Assembly (NCBI RefSeq): GCF_022758145.1
Contig: NZ_JAJVDH010000003.1
Coordinates: 1-64,000, forward strand
Source: Pontibacter vulgaris
GTDB lineage: Bacteria > Bacteroidota > Bacteroidia > Cytophagales > Hymenobacteraceae
Reading direction: 5' to 3'
DNA: 64,000 nt
Below, piece after piece: positions 18,682 to 27,512 of the stretch (position 1 is the stretch's first letter; each line of letters opens with the position of its first letter). The position numbers and the translations under genes were made by a program. A model generated the notes under the pieces. The model was given only the letters and a program-made list of their open reading frames with translations, was not told the DNA's origin and did not search any database.

Positions 18682-20526
18682 TTACCTTCTGAGCATCATC
18701 TTTATACTTTGCGTGCTCTTTCCATTTATCAAGCGGGCGATATAAATGCCTGGCTCCAGCTGCGATCCATCAAACTCATACTCGTACACCTGCCCTAGCT
18801 GCACTTTGCCTGCGCTTATTTTTTTCACTGATCTACCTTTCATATCCAACACTTCCAGTTCAAAATCCCCTTCCTGCTGCATGGTAAAGCTCAGGGTGGT
18901 TTTGTCGGAGAAAGTGTTAGGATAGTTATAAAAATGGCTTGGTTCTGGGACAGCTATCTGGTTCAGGTAAACTGACGTTGCCGTCAGAACATTACGTGGA
19001 TTAATGATGATCTGGCCTTTTCCGATGGCAGGCTGTGTTGTTGTAAGATCATAAATATCCCCAGCCTCCGGGAAGTTATCATACACGATAGCATTTCCTT
19101 TGTCCTTATTCCAGATACTGATGCGCAGCCTGTCTCCTGTATCGTTCTTGCTTTTGCCTCCGGCATCAATTACTGAAGCTATGAAGCCGTAATTTCCCTT
19201 CCCATTAATCGTGCCTTCCCCGAGCCAGATTGCCTGATTCTGCTTTATAACTAACCACGCCAGTGAACAACTCCGGAAGCTGCCTAGACTCTGTAAGTTA
19301 TACAGCGTCTGACCTTGGGGAGTGAAGCTGTTTTTAGTGCGGTAGCTTACATGAAAGGCAAACTGAGCTTTGCCAGCCGTTTTCATCAGCGGATAAGACC
19401 TTTGTGGAGAATCTATTTGTCCGGCTCCGGTTACAATACCAGCATTAGGATCATAGATCACCATCCACTGCTGATAGTTTTCATTGTCTGCTCTAAGGCA
19501 ACTATTGCTCAGGTTAAGACCTATCTTGTAAATGCCTGCCTCCTGGTAAGTATGTTTTCCGGTAACGCGGGTAGTGTTACTGATGTAAGCGTTGAAGGTG
19601 CTATTATCTCCCCAGCTCCAGCGCACAGCATCGGCAGCAGTTATTACCTGGTTCGGGAAAATAGCTGTGGTTTTAATAGGTTCTCCAACTTTTATTGCAT
19701 GAGGAGGTAGGTATAGATTAACCCGAACAGGCTTATCGCAGGCAATAGCCCCCTGGCTATACTTGATTGTCAGGTAATCTTCAGGTTGATAATAAGTTTC
19801 CTGATAGCCCGTAACTTCGCTGAGAGTAGCTCCTGCTACATAAAGGTTATTGTTATCATCAAGTGCTATCACAGTAGGTGCGCTTAAGACTCCACTTTGC
19901 GTCTGCCATATCTTTTTACCTGAAGTATCATACTTCATAGTAAGTATCTTGTGGTTACTGGAAGTAGTTATGTAGATATTACTACTTGTATCCAATCTCA
20001 AAAACCCTCCAGACTCACTTGAAAATCTCCTGTAATATAAAGGGTTAGAGTCTGCCACCACCCCTGTCTTTTTAACCCAGAGCTGAGCCCCTCCAGCATC
20101 ATACTTTACTATAGTTACCTCATTTTTCAGCGTATCACCATCGCTTATACCTGCTACATATACATTACCTGCATCATCAACAGCAACTGAGTACGCTATA
20201 TCAGTGCTGTCTCCTGTCCCATTATATCTTTGCTCCCATACTAGCTTTCCTTCCGGATCATACTTTATGGTCAGGTAATCGGCATCAGAATACAAAATAT
20301 TGTAATCTACATCTGTTACTATTTCTGTTAATTTTGATGTTTGGCCTGTCAGGTAAATATGTCCGTCCACACCTAAAGTCATTGCTGTCAATCTATTAGA
20401 AATAGTGCGGTAGTTTTCTTCTCTTGCAACCCACTCTTTAGTGCCACCTGCTGTATACTTTATTAATATAAAATCATAGTCACTTATTGATTCTTCAGGA
20501 TCTCCATTATTTCCTGTCCCTGCCAC
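18682..20526 (-). CDS. 3' part of a frameshifted SBBP beta-propeller protein with PKD domain and T9SS sorting domain
   Basis: A 614-codon frame with no signal peptide of its own. It is really open upstream of its first ATG, to about 20688, and continues the repeat pattern of the gene at 20643-22505 after a -1 shift. Visible are five more SBBP-type repeats (YIYVAGTGN, HIYLTGQTS, NVYVAGISDG, NIYITTSSN, NLYVAGATLS), then a PKD-like domain (about residues 275-345, WSWGDNSTFNAY). A long beta-rich region follows, then a C-terminal type A sorting domain (FELEVLDMKGRSVKKI, LEPGIYIARLINGKSTQSI). As it stands it would be translated only by an internal start or a programmed shift. See the finding on this frameshift. 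Confidence 0.72.
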   Translation of the reverse strand: MAGTGNNGDPEESISDYDFILIKYTAGGTKEWVAREENYRTISNRLTAMTLGVDGHIYLTGQTSKLTEIVTDVDYNILYSDADYLTIKYDPEGKLVWEQRYNGTGDSTDIAYSVAVDDAGNVYVAGISDGDTLKNEVTIVKYDAGGAQLWVKKTGVVADSNPLYYRRFSSESGGFLRLDTSSNIYITTSSNHKILTMKYDTSGKKIWQTQSGVLSAPTVIALDDNNNLYVAGATLSEVTGYQETYYQPEDYLTIKYSQGAIACDKPVRVNLYLPPHAIKVGEPIKTTAIFPNQVITAADAVRWSWGDNSTFNAYISNTTRVTGKHTYQEAGIYKIGLNLSNSCLRADNENYQQWMVIYDPNAGIVTGAGQIDSPQRSYPLMKTAGKAQFAFHVSYRTKNSFTPQGQTLYNLQSLGSFRSCSLAWLVIKQNQAIWLGEGTINGKGNYGFIASVIDAGGKSKNDTGDRLRISIWNKDKGNAIVYDNFPEAGDIYDLTTTQPAIGKGQIIINPRNVLTATSVYLNQIAVPEPSHFYNYPNTFSDKTTLSFTMQQEGDFELEVLDMKGRSVKKISAGKVQLGQVYEYEFDGSQLEPGIYIARLINGKSTQSIKMMLRR

Positions 20527-20642
20527 ATATATGTATCCACTTTTATCAACTTTAATATCTCTGGCAGCATCTGGATTACGATGAGGTCCATCATAAATAT
20601 CGAACCAAAGCTCCTCTCCTGATGGTGAGTACTTTACAGTAA

Positions 20643-22505
20643 CTATGTCGGACCAGCCACCGTCGTAATTCCAGTTATAATTACTACTGTTACATAAATA
20701 TTACCGGAATCATCTAATGCAAGGGCTGCTGCACCTGCAGCGTCATACTCTCCACCCCAATAAGCAACCCACTGCTGCTGCCCCCTTGCTGTGTACTTAA
20801 TAGTTACATACTTAACTATATCCGCATCATCATCCGCACTATGGCCAGTTACATATACATTACCACTTGCATCTACCTCTATATCCGCAGCATGATCATC
20901 ATCACCTGCAGGTCCATCATACCTGGCCACCCAAAGCTGTTGCCCTTGCGGCGAGTATTTTATAGTTACAAAATCGTAATTGCCATCTCCCAAGCTAGCA
21001 CCTGTTACATAAACATTGCCAGCTGTATCAACCGTCATTGCCGTTGCTTCGTCGCTGCTATCACCTGCACTGTCGTAACGTAGTTTATATCTTTGTGCCC
21101 CTGATACAGCCATATAAAGAACAATTGTATAATCAGCACTTACTTCTGAGCTAGTTCGTAGCATCCAGCCTGCAACATACAACACGCCATCACTATCGAT
21201 TGCCATGTCAAGTGAACGATCTTCATATATGCCGCCGGAACGAGTTACCCATATCTGCTCACCGCTGCTGGCCTCATACCGGATGGTTGCATAGTCAAAA
21301 GATGATTCGATTCCCTCGCTCCAGCCTGTAACAAACACACCTCCTTTGTTATCAATCTCTATGTCAGTGGCATGATCTTCTCCATTAGCCAGACCATCAT
21401 AGCGTTGTGCCCAGGTTTGCGCTCCTGTGGCTGCATCATAACGTACGGTAGCATAATCAGAACTGGCAAAGGTATAAGGCTCTTTTATACTAGAACCTGT
21501 AACATACACACCTCCGTTTTCATCTACAGAAAGCGCAGCTGGGCTATCCTCATAGTTTTCTCCGCCATCGTAGCGACTAAGCCAGGTCTGGTTGCCGGTG
21601 GCTGCATCATATCGTATAGTAGCGAAATCCCTGGTAGGCCCTTCACCTTCTCTTTTTTCGCTGGATCCTGTAACGTAAACACCGCCTTTGTTATCCACCG
21701 CAACATCTACGGCAGCTGCAAATCCACTTCCGCCAGCACTTGTACGCACATCCCATACCTGCTTACCTGTGGCTGCATCATAGCGTACAGTAGCAAAATG
21801 TTCGATAGAGCCTGGACCCCAACTGCCACCAGCCACGAAAACGTTACCAGCATTATCCACAGCAATGGCATTGGCACGGTCATCGGTAAACTCATCACCA
21901 GAGTCATTCCCGTTGTAGCGGCTCTCCCAAACTTTGGCACCTGAAGCAACATTGTATCGGAGCGTTACAAAATCATCGCTTCCTTCTACACCTATTTTCC
22001 CGACCCAGCCAGTCAGGTATATTCCTCCTAGATTATCTGTAGCAAGATCTGTTAATGCTATAAAATCTGGTTGTTCATGCTGATAATCTATAGCCCATAC
22101 CTCTGCTCCGTCAGCCGAATTATACTTCACCAGATGTGCCTGCCCATTTCCGGTAGCAGCCACATACACTCTGCCACCTGAATCTAACACTATGCCTACA
22201 GGTATTGTATTCGCTTTCTTAAGTACAGCCAGCCAAAGTTGCTCTCCGGAAGGTGAATATTTGATTGTATGAATGTTTTGCTTTAATGTACTGTCGGTGC
22301 TGGTACCAGTAACATAGCTATTACCTTCTGCATCTACAGCCACAAAGTATGCTCTATCATTAGTTGGCGCTGCCGCTGCTTTATACTTGGCAGCCCATTC
22401 TTCAGTAACATTCTGAGCCATTATTTGCAGCGGCATAAAAAGGCAACTTAACGAGAAAAGGAATAACTTAAATTGAAGTATGAAATAGTAAACAGTTTTA
22501 TTCAT
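20643..22505 (-). CDS. 5' part of a frameshifted SBBP-repeat (seven-bladed beta-propeller) secreted protein
   Basis: A 620-residue frame beginning with a signal peptide (YYFILQFKLFLFSLSCLFM, ending near ...QIMAQ). It then has ten complete repeats of about 55-60 residues with the pattern AxxVDxxGNVYVTGxS ... DYxTIRYDAATGxQxW, typical of SBBP beta-propeller repeats. The eleventh repeat reads GNIYVT and then leaves the frame, giving a nonsense tail VVIITGITTVAGPT before TAG at 20643-20645. Joined with 18682-20526 it would be a protein of about 1270 residues with 16 repeats, PKD and a T9SS signal. Such proteins are exported to the surface; ligands are unknown. Either a natural pseudogene or a single-base sequence error. 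Confidence 0.78.
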   Translation of the reverse strand: MNKTVYYFILQFKLFLFSLSCLFMPLQIMAQNVTEEWAAKYKAAAAPTNDRAYFVAVDAEGNSYVTGTSTDSTLKQNIHTIKYSPSGEQLWLAVLKKANTIPVGIVLDSGGRVYVAATGNGQAHLVKYNSADGAEVWAIDYQHEQPDFIALTDLATDNLGGIYLTGWVGKIGVEGSDDFVTLRYNVASGAKVWESRYNGNDSGDEFTDDRANAIAVDNAGNVFVAGGSWGPGSIEHFATVRYDAATGKQVWDVRTSAGGSGFAAAVDVAVDNKGGVYVTGSSEKREGEGPTRDFATIRYDAATGNQTWLSRYDGGENYEDSPAALSVDENGGVYVTGSSIKEPYTFASSDYATVRYDAATGAQTWAQRYDGLANGEDHATDIEIDNKGGVFVTGWSEGIESSFDYATIRYEASSGEQIWVTRSGGIYEDRSLDMAIDSDGVLYVAGWMLRTSSEVSADYTIVLYMAVSGAQRYKLRYDSAGDSSDEATAMTVDTAGNVYVTGASLGDGNYDFVTIKYSPQGQQLWVARYDGPAGDDDHAADIEVDASGNVYVTGHSADDDADIVKYVTIKYTARGQQQWVAYWGGEYDAAGAAALALDDSGNIYVTVVIITGITTVAGPT

Positions 22506-22917
22506 AATAAATGGTAAGTATGGTGATCTGTAACATAATAAAGAGCCAGAAAGCCACGTGAACTAAACACAGTTGGTGTTAAAGCATTCATGCAGCAGCA
22601 TGAGGACCAGTTAAGTCCTTGTGGGAAGGCGTAGTTTTATACTTGCGAGGAGATTTCAAGCCACGATAGACGACAAAAAAATTTCTTTAGCTATATTTAC
22701 GCTTTAAATAGTTATATTGACCATATTGCTGTAAATGCAACCTCAAAATTTAGTTTAGGTAAAGTATAAGAATGCGGAGGCAGAAGATTAAGGGGGTAAA
22801 AGTATAAAGTACAGTCAAACCCATTACTCTTTATACTTCAGCACACATACTTAAAAAGAAGCATGTATATTTGTACCATGGCTGTTTTAGCCGATTTAAC
22901 CTTAAAAAGAAGACACT
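22506..22917. other. Intergenic region between divergent SBBP gene and ybaB (412 bp)
   Basis: No convincing ORF. It holds two short hairpins, CATGC-AGCA-GCATG at 22589-22602 and AGGAC-N7-GTCCT at 22603-22619. Several AAGTATA/TATACTT words follow at about 22640, 22765, 22801 and 22830, and then a promoter-like TATATTTG at 22866-22873. It should contain the divergent promoters of both flanking genes. Confidence 0.5.
22866..22873 (+). promoter_or_regulatory. Possible -7 element of the ybaB promoter
   Basis: TATATTTG fits the Bacteroidota -7 consensus TAnnTTTG exactly and lies 44 bp before the ybaB ATG. No clear TTG -33 element is visible 18-20 bp upstream, so the call is tentative. Confidence 0.4.
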
Positions 22918-23253
22918 ATGTTTGATATGTTCGGCATGATGGGCAAGATGAAAGAGGTCCAGGCAAAACTGAAAGAGGCACAGGATAATTTGCAATACAT
23001 AACGGTAAGCGCTGAATCGGGTGCCGGTTTGGTAAAAGCAACTGTAAACGGTCAGCGCAAACTATTGAAGATAGAGATAGATGAATCGCTAATGAATGCC
23101 AGCGACCGCGACATGGTAAACGACCTGGTAGTAGCTGCCGTTAATAATGCCATGCAGTCTGCCGCCGAAAAGGCCCAGGAAGAACTGAAAAAGCATACGG
23201 AAGGCTTACTGCCAAACATCCCTGGTTTAGATTTAGGAAGCTTTGGATTATAA
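22918..23253 (+). CDS. YbaB/EbfC-family nucleoid-associated protein
   Basis: A 111-residue protein of the usual family length. It begins MFDMFGMMGKMKEVQAKLKE, where the N-terminal amphipathic helix and the GxxxKMKEVQ segment are typical. A beta strand region (GLVKATVNGQRKLLKIEIDE, residues 38-57) and a C-terminal helix (NNAMQSAAEKAQEELKK) follow. YbaB dimers bind DNA in the nucleoid. The usual neighbours dnaX and recR are absent. Instead a glycosyltransferase begins 11 bp before its stop, suggesting coupled translation of two unrelated functions. A TAnnTTTG element stands 44 bp upstream. Confidence 0.92.
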   Translation: MFDMFGMMGKMKEVQAKLKEAQDNLQYITVSAESGAGLVKATVNGQRKLLKIEIDESLMNASDRDMVNDLVVAAVNNAMQSAAEKAQEELKKHTEGLLPNIPGLDLGSFGL

Positions 23254-24265
23254 TACCGGCCACACGGCCATTGTTATACTTAACTGGAACGGGCTGCGCT
23301 TTCTGCAGGAGTTCCTGCCATCGGTTGTGGCCAACAGTGCCGGCTGCGAAGTAATTGTAGCCGACAATGCTTCTACCGATGGTTCTCTTGCTTTTCTGGC
23401 AGATCACTTTCCGCAGGTGCGCATCATCCGGAATAACGACAACCTGGGCTTTTGCGAGGGCTATAACCAGGCGCTGAAACAGGTAGATGCAACCTATTAT
23501 GTACTCCTGAACTCAGATGTAGCAGTAACACCGGGCTGGGTAAATCCTATAATCGAGCTAATGAATGCCGATGAAAGTATAGCCGTTTGCCAGCCAAAGA
23601 TTAACGCGCAGCAGCACCCTGATTTTTTTGAATATGCTGGTGCAGGTGGTGGTATGATTGATAGCCTGGGCTACCCTTTTTGCCGTGGAAGGTTATTCGA
23701 AACGCTGGAAGAAGACAAAGGCCAGTACAACGATGTGCAGGAAACTTTCTGGGCTACGGGTGCCTGTATGTTTGTGCGGGCTAAAGTATACCACGAGCTC
23801 GGCGGCCTGGAGCCCGAGTTTTTCGCTCACATGGAAGAAATTGACTTCTGCTGGCGCGCCAAAAATGCAGGCTATAAGGTAATGTATAACGGCTTTAGCC
23901 AGGTATACCATGTCGGCGGCGGAACTTTACATAAATCAAATCCACGCAAAACATACTTAAACTTCAGGAATGGACTGGCGCTCGTGTATAAAAACCTGCC
24001 CACTTCAGAGCTGGTACCAACTATAACTTTACGGATTATGCTGGACTGGCTGGCTGCTTTCAGGATGCTACTGGCCGGGCAGACTGCCGATGCACGCGCC
24101 GTGCTGGATGCCCATACCGACCTTTTACGCAAAAGCAATTACTGGCGCAGCCGCAGAAGAGCACAGCAGCCCAAAGGCAATTTTGTAAATATGGCCGGTG
24201 TTTTTAAAGGCAGTATAGTATGGGAGTATTTTGTGAAGCAGAAAAGAACGGTGCAGCAACTATAA
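23243..24265 (+). CDS. GT2-family glycosyltransferase (rhamnosyltransferase-like)
   Basis: A 340-residue GT-A fold enzyme. The start is TTG at 23243, inside the ybaB gene; the conserved sequence begins only 8 residues later (TAIVILNWNGLRFLQEFLPS), so no later start fits. Motifs: VIVADNASTDGSLAFL near residues 37-52, the DXD-like LLNSDVAVTPGW near 92-103, and the C-terminal ATGACMFVRAKVYHELGGL with EIDFCWRAKNAGY near 195-215, typical of GT2 rhamnosyl- or related transferases. It is convergent with, and overlaps by 6 bp, the pspC gene. Substrate unknown; it lies outside both polysaccharide loci. Confidence 0.88.
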   Translation: MDYNTGHTAIVILNWNGLRFLQEFLPSVVANSAGCEVIVADNASTDGSLAFLADHFPQVRIIRNNDNLGFCEGYNQALKQVDATYYVLLNSDVAVTPGWVNPIIELMNADESIAVCQPKINAQQHPDFFEYAGAGGGMIDSLGYPFCRGRLFETLEEDKGQYNDVQETFWATGACMFVRAKVYHELGGLEPEFFAHMEEIDFCWRAKNAGYKVMYNGFSQVYHVGGGTLHKSNPRKTYLNFRNGLALVYKNLPTSELVPTITLRIMLDWLAAFRMLLAGQTADARAVLDAHTDLLRKSNYWRSRRRAQQPKGNFVNMAGVFKGSIVWEYFVKQKRTVQQL

Positions 24266-24478
24266 ATCCCAGACCGTGCTTCGTTCGCGGCGCAAACTCT
24301 TTTGTACGTTCATCCAGAAGGCCAGCACAAAGTATAAAAGTACAGGCGAGCCAAATGTAAGGAAAGAAACATATATAAATGAAAGGCGGATGCTGCTCGT
24401 TGCAATGCCGAGTTTCTCGCCCAGCATGGTGCAAACGCCAAAAGCCTGAGATTCGAAAAAGTACTGTATCCGTTTCAT
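24260..24478 (-). CDS. PspC-domain small membrane protein
   Basis: A 72-residue protein with one clear membrane helix (LSFIYVSFLTFGSPVLLYFV). The PspC signature is visible: FGVCTMLGEKLGIATSSIRL then SFLTFGSPVLLY. I use the ATG at 24478 (MKRIQYFFES) rather than the one at 24496, because a good promoter ends at 24500 and would leave no leader for the longer form. PspC proteins act in the phage-shock/envelope stress response in other bacteria; a stand-alone PspC domain like this is common in Bacteroidota with unknown partners. The 3' end overlaps the convergent GT2 gene by 6 bp. Confidence 0.8.
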   Translation of the reverse strand: MKRIQYFFESQAFGVCTMLGEKLGIATSSIRLSFIYVSFLTFGSPVLLYFVLAFWMNVQKSLRRERSTVWDL

Positions 24479-24499
24479 GGGTGATGTGTTTTTCAACTT

Positions 24500-24530
24500 T
24501 AAAATTAGTCATTTCTCCTGCTTAAGTCAA
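24500..24530 (-). promoter_or_regulatory. Promoter of the pspC-domain gene
   Basis: On the minus strand TTG (24530-24528), a 20-nt spacer, and TAATTTTA (24507-24500) match the Bacteroidota TTG-N19-TAnnTTTG promoter at all but one base. The start at 24478 lies about 22 bp downstream, supporting the shorter ORF. Confidence 0.5.
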
Positions 24531-24614
24531 AAGCAAAAGAATGGGCAGACGATACACTATAACGTGCAAAAGCAGCCAAAGTATACTTTACATACGGCCT
24601 AACCTAAAAAACCG

Positions 24615-26396
24615 ATGATGCAATCGTATAAAAAAGCTACCCGCCCCTGGTTAGTGCTAGCCATTATTACAACTATTACAGGCACAGGTTGTACCCTGCA
24701 GCGCATGGTGCGGCAGGCCAAAAAGCAGGAAATAACAGTTTTGCCAAACCCCTTAATGGCTAACGGCGAAAAAGTAAACTTTGAACTCAAAGCAACTGTA
24801 CCAGCCAGCATCATCAAAGATAATTACCGCTATAAACTGGATGTATACTATGTTTATGGCACAGAAGTGCGTGAGCAGGTAGGTGCCCTTAATTTCGAGT
24901 TCGGGGAATTTATATATGAAAAAGGACGGCCAAGTATAGTTAAGCAATTCGACTTCCCGTACGCACCAGCTAAAGACAAAGGAAAGCTTTACATACAAGG
25001 CACAGCTATTGATAAGCGAAACGGCAGGTTAAAGTATACCAAACCAGCCCTAATCGCATCAGGGCTTATCACGACGCCGTTGCTGCTGGTGCGCAACAAT
25101 AACATTCAGCTAGTTCCGGATTCGTATAAAGCTGACCCAACTGCGCCGGCTATACTTCCTTTTTACTTTGAGCCGGAAGAAACCAAATTACGAAGCTACC
25201 TGGGCTCGAACCTGCAGGTGCTGGACCAGTATATTTTAGATAATGTAGCAACCCAAACTATAACCATCAAAGCCAGCCAAGCCCCCGATGAGTATTCAAA
25301 AAAAGTAGCTGAAAAGCGAGCATCCACTATTAAGGAATACTATCAGCAAAAAGTACAGACACTTGACTATTCTGGTAAAAAAGTAACTATAAACACAACC
25401 TCTGCCAAAACCGACTGGAATTTGCTGCTTGCAAAACTACAGGTATCTGCACTGCCTAAAACCCAGCTTGATGAAGTTGCAGACATTATTACCGGCAAAA
25501 GCAGCGATGCCGAAAAAGCAACCGCACTGGAAAAAACAGAGGCTTTTGATTACCTGCAACAGTATGTATACCCGGCTATGCGCTACGCCCAGGTAACTAT
25601 AAACTATAACCGCGAGCGCAAATCTGACTATAAATTATACTTGCTGGCTAAAAAAATAGCAAACCAGGAAGCTGATGCAGATGTGTTAACGGAGGAAGAA
25701 CTACAATATGCAGCCTCACTAACCCCGCTCCTAGCCGAGAAGAAAAAGCTGTACGAAGCTGCCGTGCAAACCACCGATAAATGGCCAGCCTACTATAATC
25801 TGGGGGTAATCTATGTTGAAATGGCTCGGAAAGACCATCGCCCGAAAGCCCGGCAAGCACTGCTTGCTCGTGCCATTCATAACCTGACCTACGCCGGTTT
25901 CCGAAACCCGACCGCTGAAGTATACTATAGCCTGGCCAGTGCCCACCATGTGCGCGGTAACAAACTCGAAGCCTTGCAATACTATGATTATGCCCTGAAA
26001 TTGGGAGGCTCACAGCAAATTTTACAACATACGTTTGCCGACAAAGCTGCATTAGAAATCGAAATCGGCCAGTACGACGATGCCATCGAAAGCCTGCGCC
26101 ATGCCGGCGACAGTTACCAGACAAACATAAATTTAGGGTTGAGCTACTTGCTGAAAGAGAATTATGAAGGGGCAGAACAATACTATAACCGCGCGCTGGA
26201 GCTGAAACCAAACGATGCCCTTGCCCATTACAGCCTTGCATTAGTAGGCGCTCGAACCCGCCAGGAGCAAATGCTAACCGAAAATCTGCGCAAAGCGGTG
26301 AACGCTGACAGAACCTTTACACAAAAGGCAATCGAAGACATTGAATTTGGCAACTACCGCGGCAAGTCCGCTTTTGAAGATGCCCTTTCGCGTTAA
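24615..26396 (+). CDS. lipoprotein with OmpA-like middle region and TPR repeats
   Basis: A 593-residue protein. The N-terminal helix ending in TITGTGC near residue 27 is a plausible though weak lipobox. A beta-rich domain follows (residues 35-165). Residues about 180-330 resemble an OmpA-like peptidoglycan-binding fold (PFYFEPEETKLRSYLGSN, ASQAPDEYSKKVAEKRASTI). At least four tetratricopeptide repeats fill about 385-570 (YYNLGVIYVEMAR, YYSLASAHHVRGNKLEALQY, INLGLSYLLKENYEGAEQYY). This architecture, lipoprotein plus OmpA plus TPR, suggests an outer-membrane scaffold anchored to peptidoglycan; in Bacteroidota similar proteins accompany gliding or T9SS parts, but that link is inferred here. Confidence 0.72.
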   Translation: MMQSYKKATRPWLVLAIITTITGTGCTLQRMVRQAKKQEITVLPNPLMANGEKVNFELKATVPASIIKDNYRYKLDVYYVYGTEVREQVGALNFEFGEFIYEKGRPSIVKQFDFPYAPAKDKGKLYIQGTAIDKRNGRLKYTKPALIASGLITTPLLLVRNNNIQLVPDSYKADPTAPAILPFYFEPEETKLRSYLGSNLQVLDQYILDNVATQTITIKASQAPDEYSKKVAEKRASTIKEYYQQKVQTLDYSGKKVTINTTSAKTDWNLLLAKLQVSALPKTQLDEVADIITGKSSDAEKATALEKTEAFDYLQQYVYPAMRYAQVTINYNRERKSDYKLYLLAKKIANQEADADVLTEEELQYAASLTPLLAEKKKLYEAAVQTTDKWPAYYNLGVIYVEMARKDHRPKARQALLARAIHNLTYAGFRNPTAEVYYSLASAHHVRGNKLEALQYYDYALKLGGSQQILQHTFADKAALEIEIGQYDDAIESLRHAGDSYQTNINLGLSYLLKENYEGAEQYYNRALELKPNDALAHYSLALVGARTRQEQMLTENLRKAVNADRTFTQKAIEDIEFGNYRGKSAFEDALSR

Positions 26397-26479
26397 AACT
26401 CCGGCAAAAACTAAAAGCACATTGCATTTTGAAAGACTTATCTTAATTTTACCCACTGAACCGAGAATTAAACATTTAT

Positions 26480-27463
26480 ATGCGTACTATACAGTTTAGA
26501 GAAGCCCTGCGCGAAGCCATGTCCGAGGAAATGCGCCGCGACCCAAGTGTGTTTTTAATGGGCGAGGAAGTTGCAGAGTATAACGGAGCTTACAAAGTAA
26601 GCCAGGGAATGCTGGACGAATTTGGCCCGGAGCGTGTTATTGATACCCCAATTGCTGAACTTGGCTTTGCCGGTATTGGTGTGGGTGCCTCTATGAACGG
26701 CCTGCGCCCTATTGTGGAGTTCATGACCTTTAACTTCTCGCTTGTAGCTATAGACCAGGTTATTAACTCTGCTGCTAAAATGATGTCCATGTCAGGTGGC
26801 CAGTACTCATGCCCTATGGTTTTCCGTGGGCCAACTGGTAGCGCCGGTATGTTGTCGTCACAGCACTCTCAGAACTTCGAGAACTGGTATGCTAATACGC
26901 CAGGCCTTAAAGTTGTAGTTCCTTCCAACCCTTACGATGCGAAAGGTTTGTTAAAAACCTCCATCCGCGATAACGACCCCGTTATTTTTATGGAGTCGGA
27001 GCAGATGTACGGCGACAAAGGTGAAGTGCCTGAAGAAGAATACCTGATCCCGATTGGTGTTGCTGACATCAAGCGCGAAGGTACAGATGTAACTATAGTT
27101 TCTTTTGGCAAGATGATGAAAGTAGTACTTGCTGCTGCCGAAGAACTTGCAAAAGAAGGCATCAATGCAGAGGTTATCGACCTGCGCACGGTTCGCCCTA
27201 TCGACTATAAAACGCTTATCGAGTCTGTTAAAAAGACAAACCGCATGGTGGTTGTAGAAGAAGCATGGCCGTTGGCCTCTATTTCTTCTGAACTGGCTTA
27301 CCACATTCAGAGCAACGCATTTGATTACATGGACGCTCCGGTTAAGCGTGTTACCTGCCGCGACGTTCCGCTTCCTTACGCGCCAACGCTTATCGAGGCA
27401 TCGTTGCCAAACGTAGCGCGCACTATCGAAGCCGTAAAACAAGTAATGTATAAAAAAGCCTAA
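26480..27463 (+). CDS. pdhB: pyruvate dehydrogenase E1 component, beta subunit
   Basis: A 327-residue transketolase-type beta subunit. The start ([20 protein letters not shown]) and [17 protein letters not shown] near 28-44 are typical of Pdh[21 protein letters not shown] is near 72, [20 protein letters not shown] near 118, and the C-terminal domain has [17 protein letters not shown]. With E1 alpha and thiamine diphosphate it decarboxylates pyruvate for acetyl-CoA formation. The alpha subunit and E2 are not adjacent, a split seen in other Bacteroidota. A strong hairpin terminator follows 20 bp after the stop. Branched-chain 2-oxo acid dehydrogenase is the main alternative but fits less well. 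Confidence 0.93.
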   Translation: MRTIQFREALREAMSEEMRRDPSVFLMGEEVAEYNGAYKVSQGMLDEFGPERVIDTPIAELGFAGIGVGASMNGLRPIVEFMTFNFSLVAIDQVINSAAKMMSMSGGQYSCPMVFRGPTGSAGMLSSQHSQNFENWYANTPGLKVVVPSNPYDAKGLLKTSIRDNDPVIFMESEQMYGDKGEVPEEEYLIPIGVADIKREGTDVTIVSFGKMMKVVLAAAEELAKEGINAEVIDLRTVRPIDYKTLIESVKKTNRMVVVEEAWPLASISSELAYHIQSNAFDYMDAPVKRVTCRDVPLPYAPTLIEASLPNVARTIEAVKQVMYKKA

Positions 27464-27482
27464 GTGCTTTCACATTCATAAG

Positions 27483-27512
27483 AAAGGCGACTCTATAACG
27501 AGTCGCCTTTTT
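27483..27512. terminator. Bidirectional terminator shared by pdhB and the BrkB-family gene
   Basis: AAAGGCGACTC (27483-27493) pairs with GAGTCGCCTTT (27500-27510) around TATAAC, followed by T residues. On the minus strand the right arm and loop include the last sense codons and the stop of the BrkB-family gene, so its terminator begins inside the coding sequence. Confidence 0.8.

Noticed and set aside
20841..21944. Long + strand frames (80 and 190 residues) opposite the SBBP gene
   Set aside because: They mirror the repeat codons of the - strand gene; composition and the repeat period explain them.
22864..22917. AAGTATA words as the promoter -7 box itself
   Set aside because: TATACTTTG has the wrong spacing for TAnnTTTG, and most copies lie inside genes, so promoters do not explain the word.
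24204..24512. 102-residue frame overlapping the PspC gene
   Set aside because: The neighbouring frame matches the PspC family clearly and has its own promoter.
25648..26241. 197-residue frame on the - strand opposite the TPR lipoprotein
   Set aside because: Arg/His-rich composition typical of antisense reading through TPR codons.
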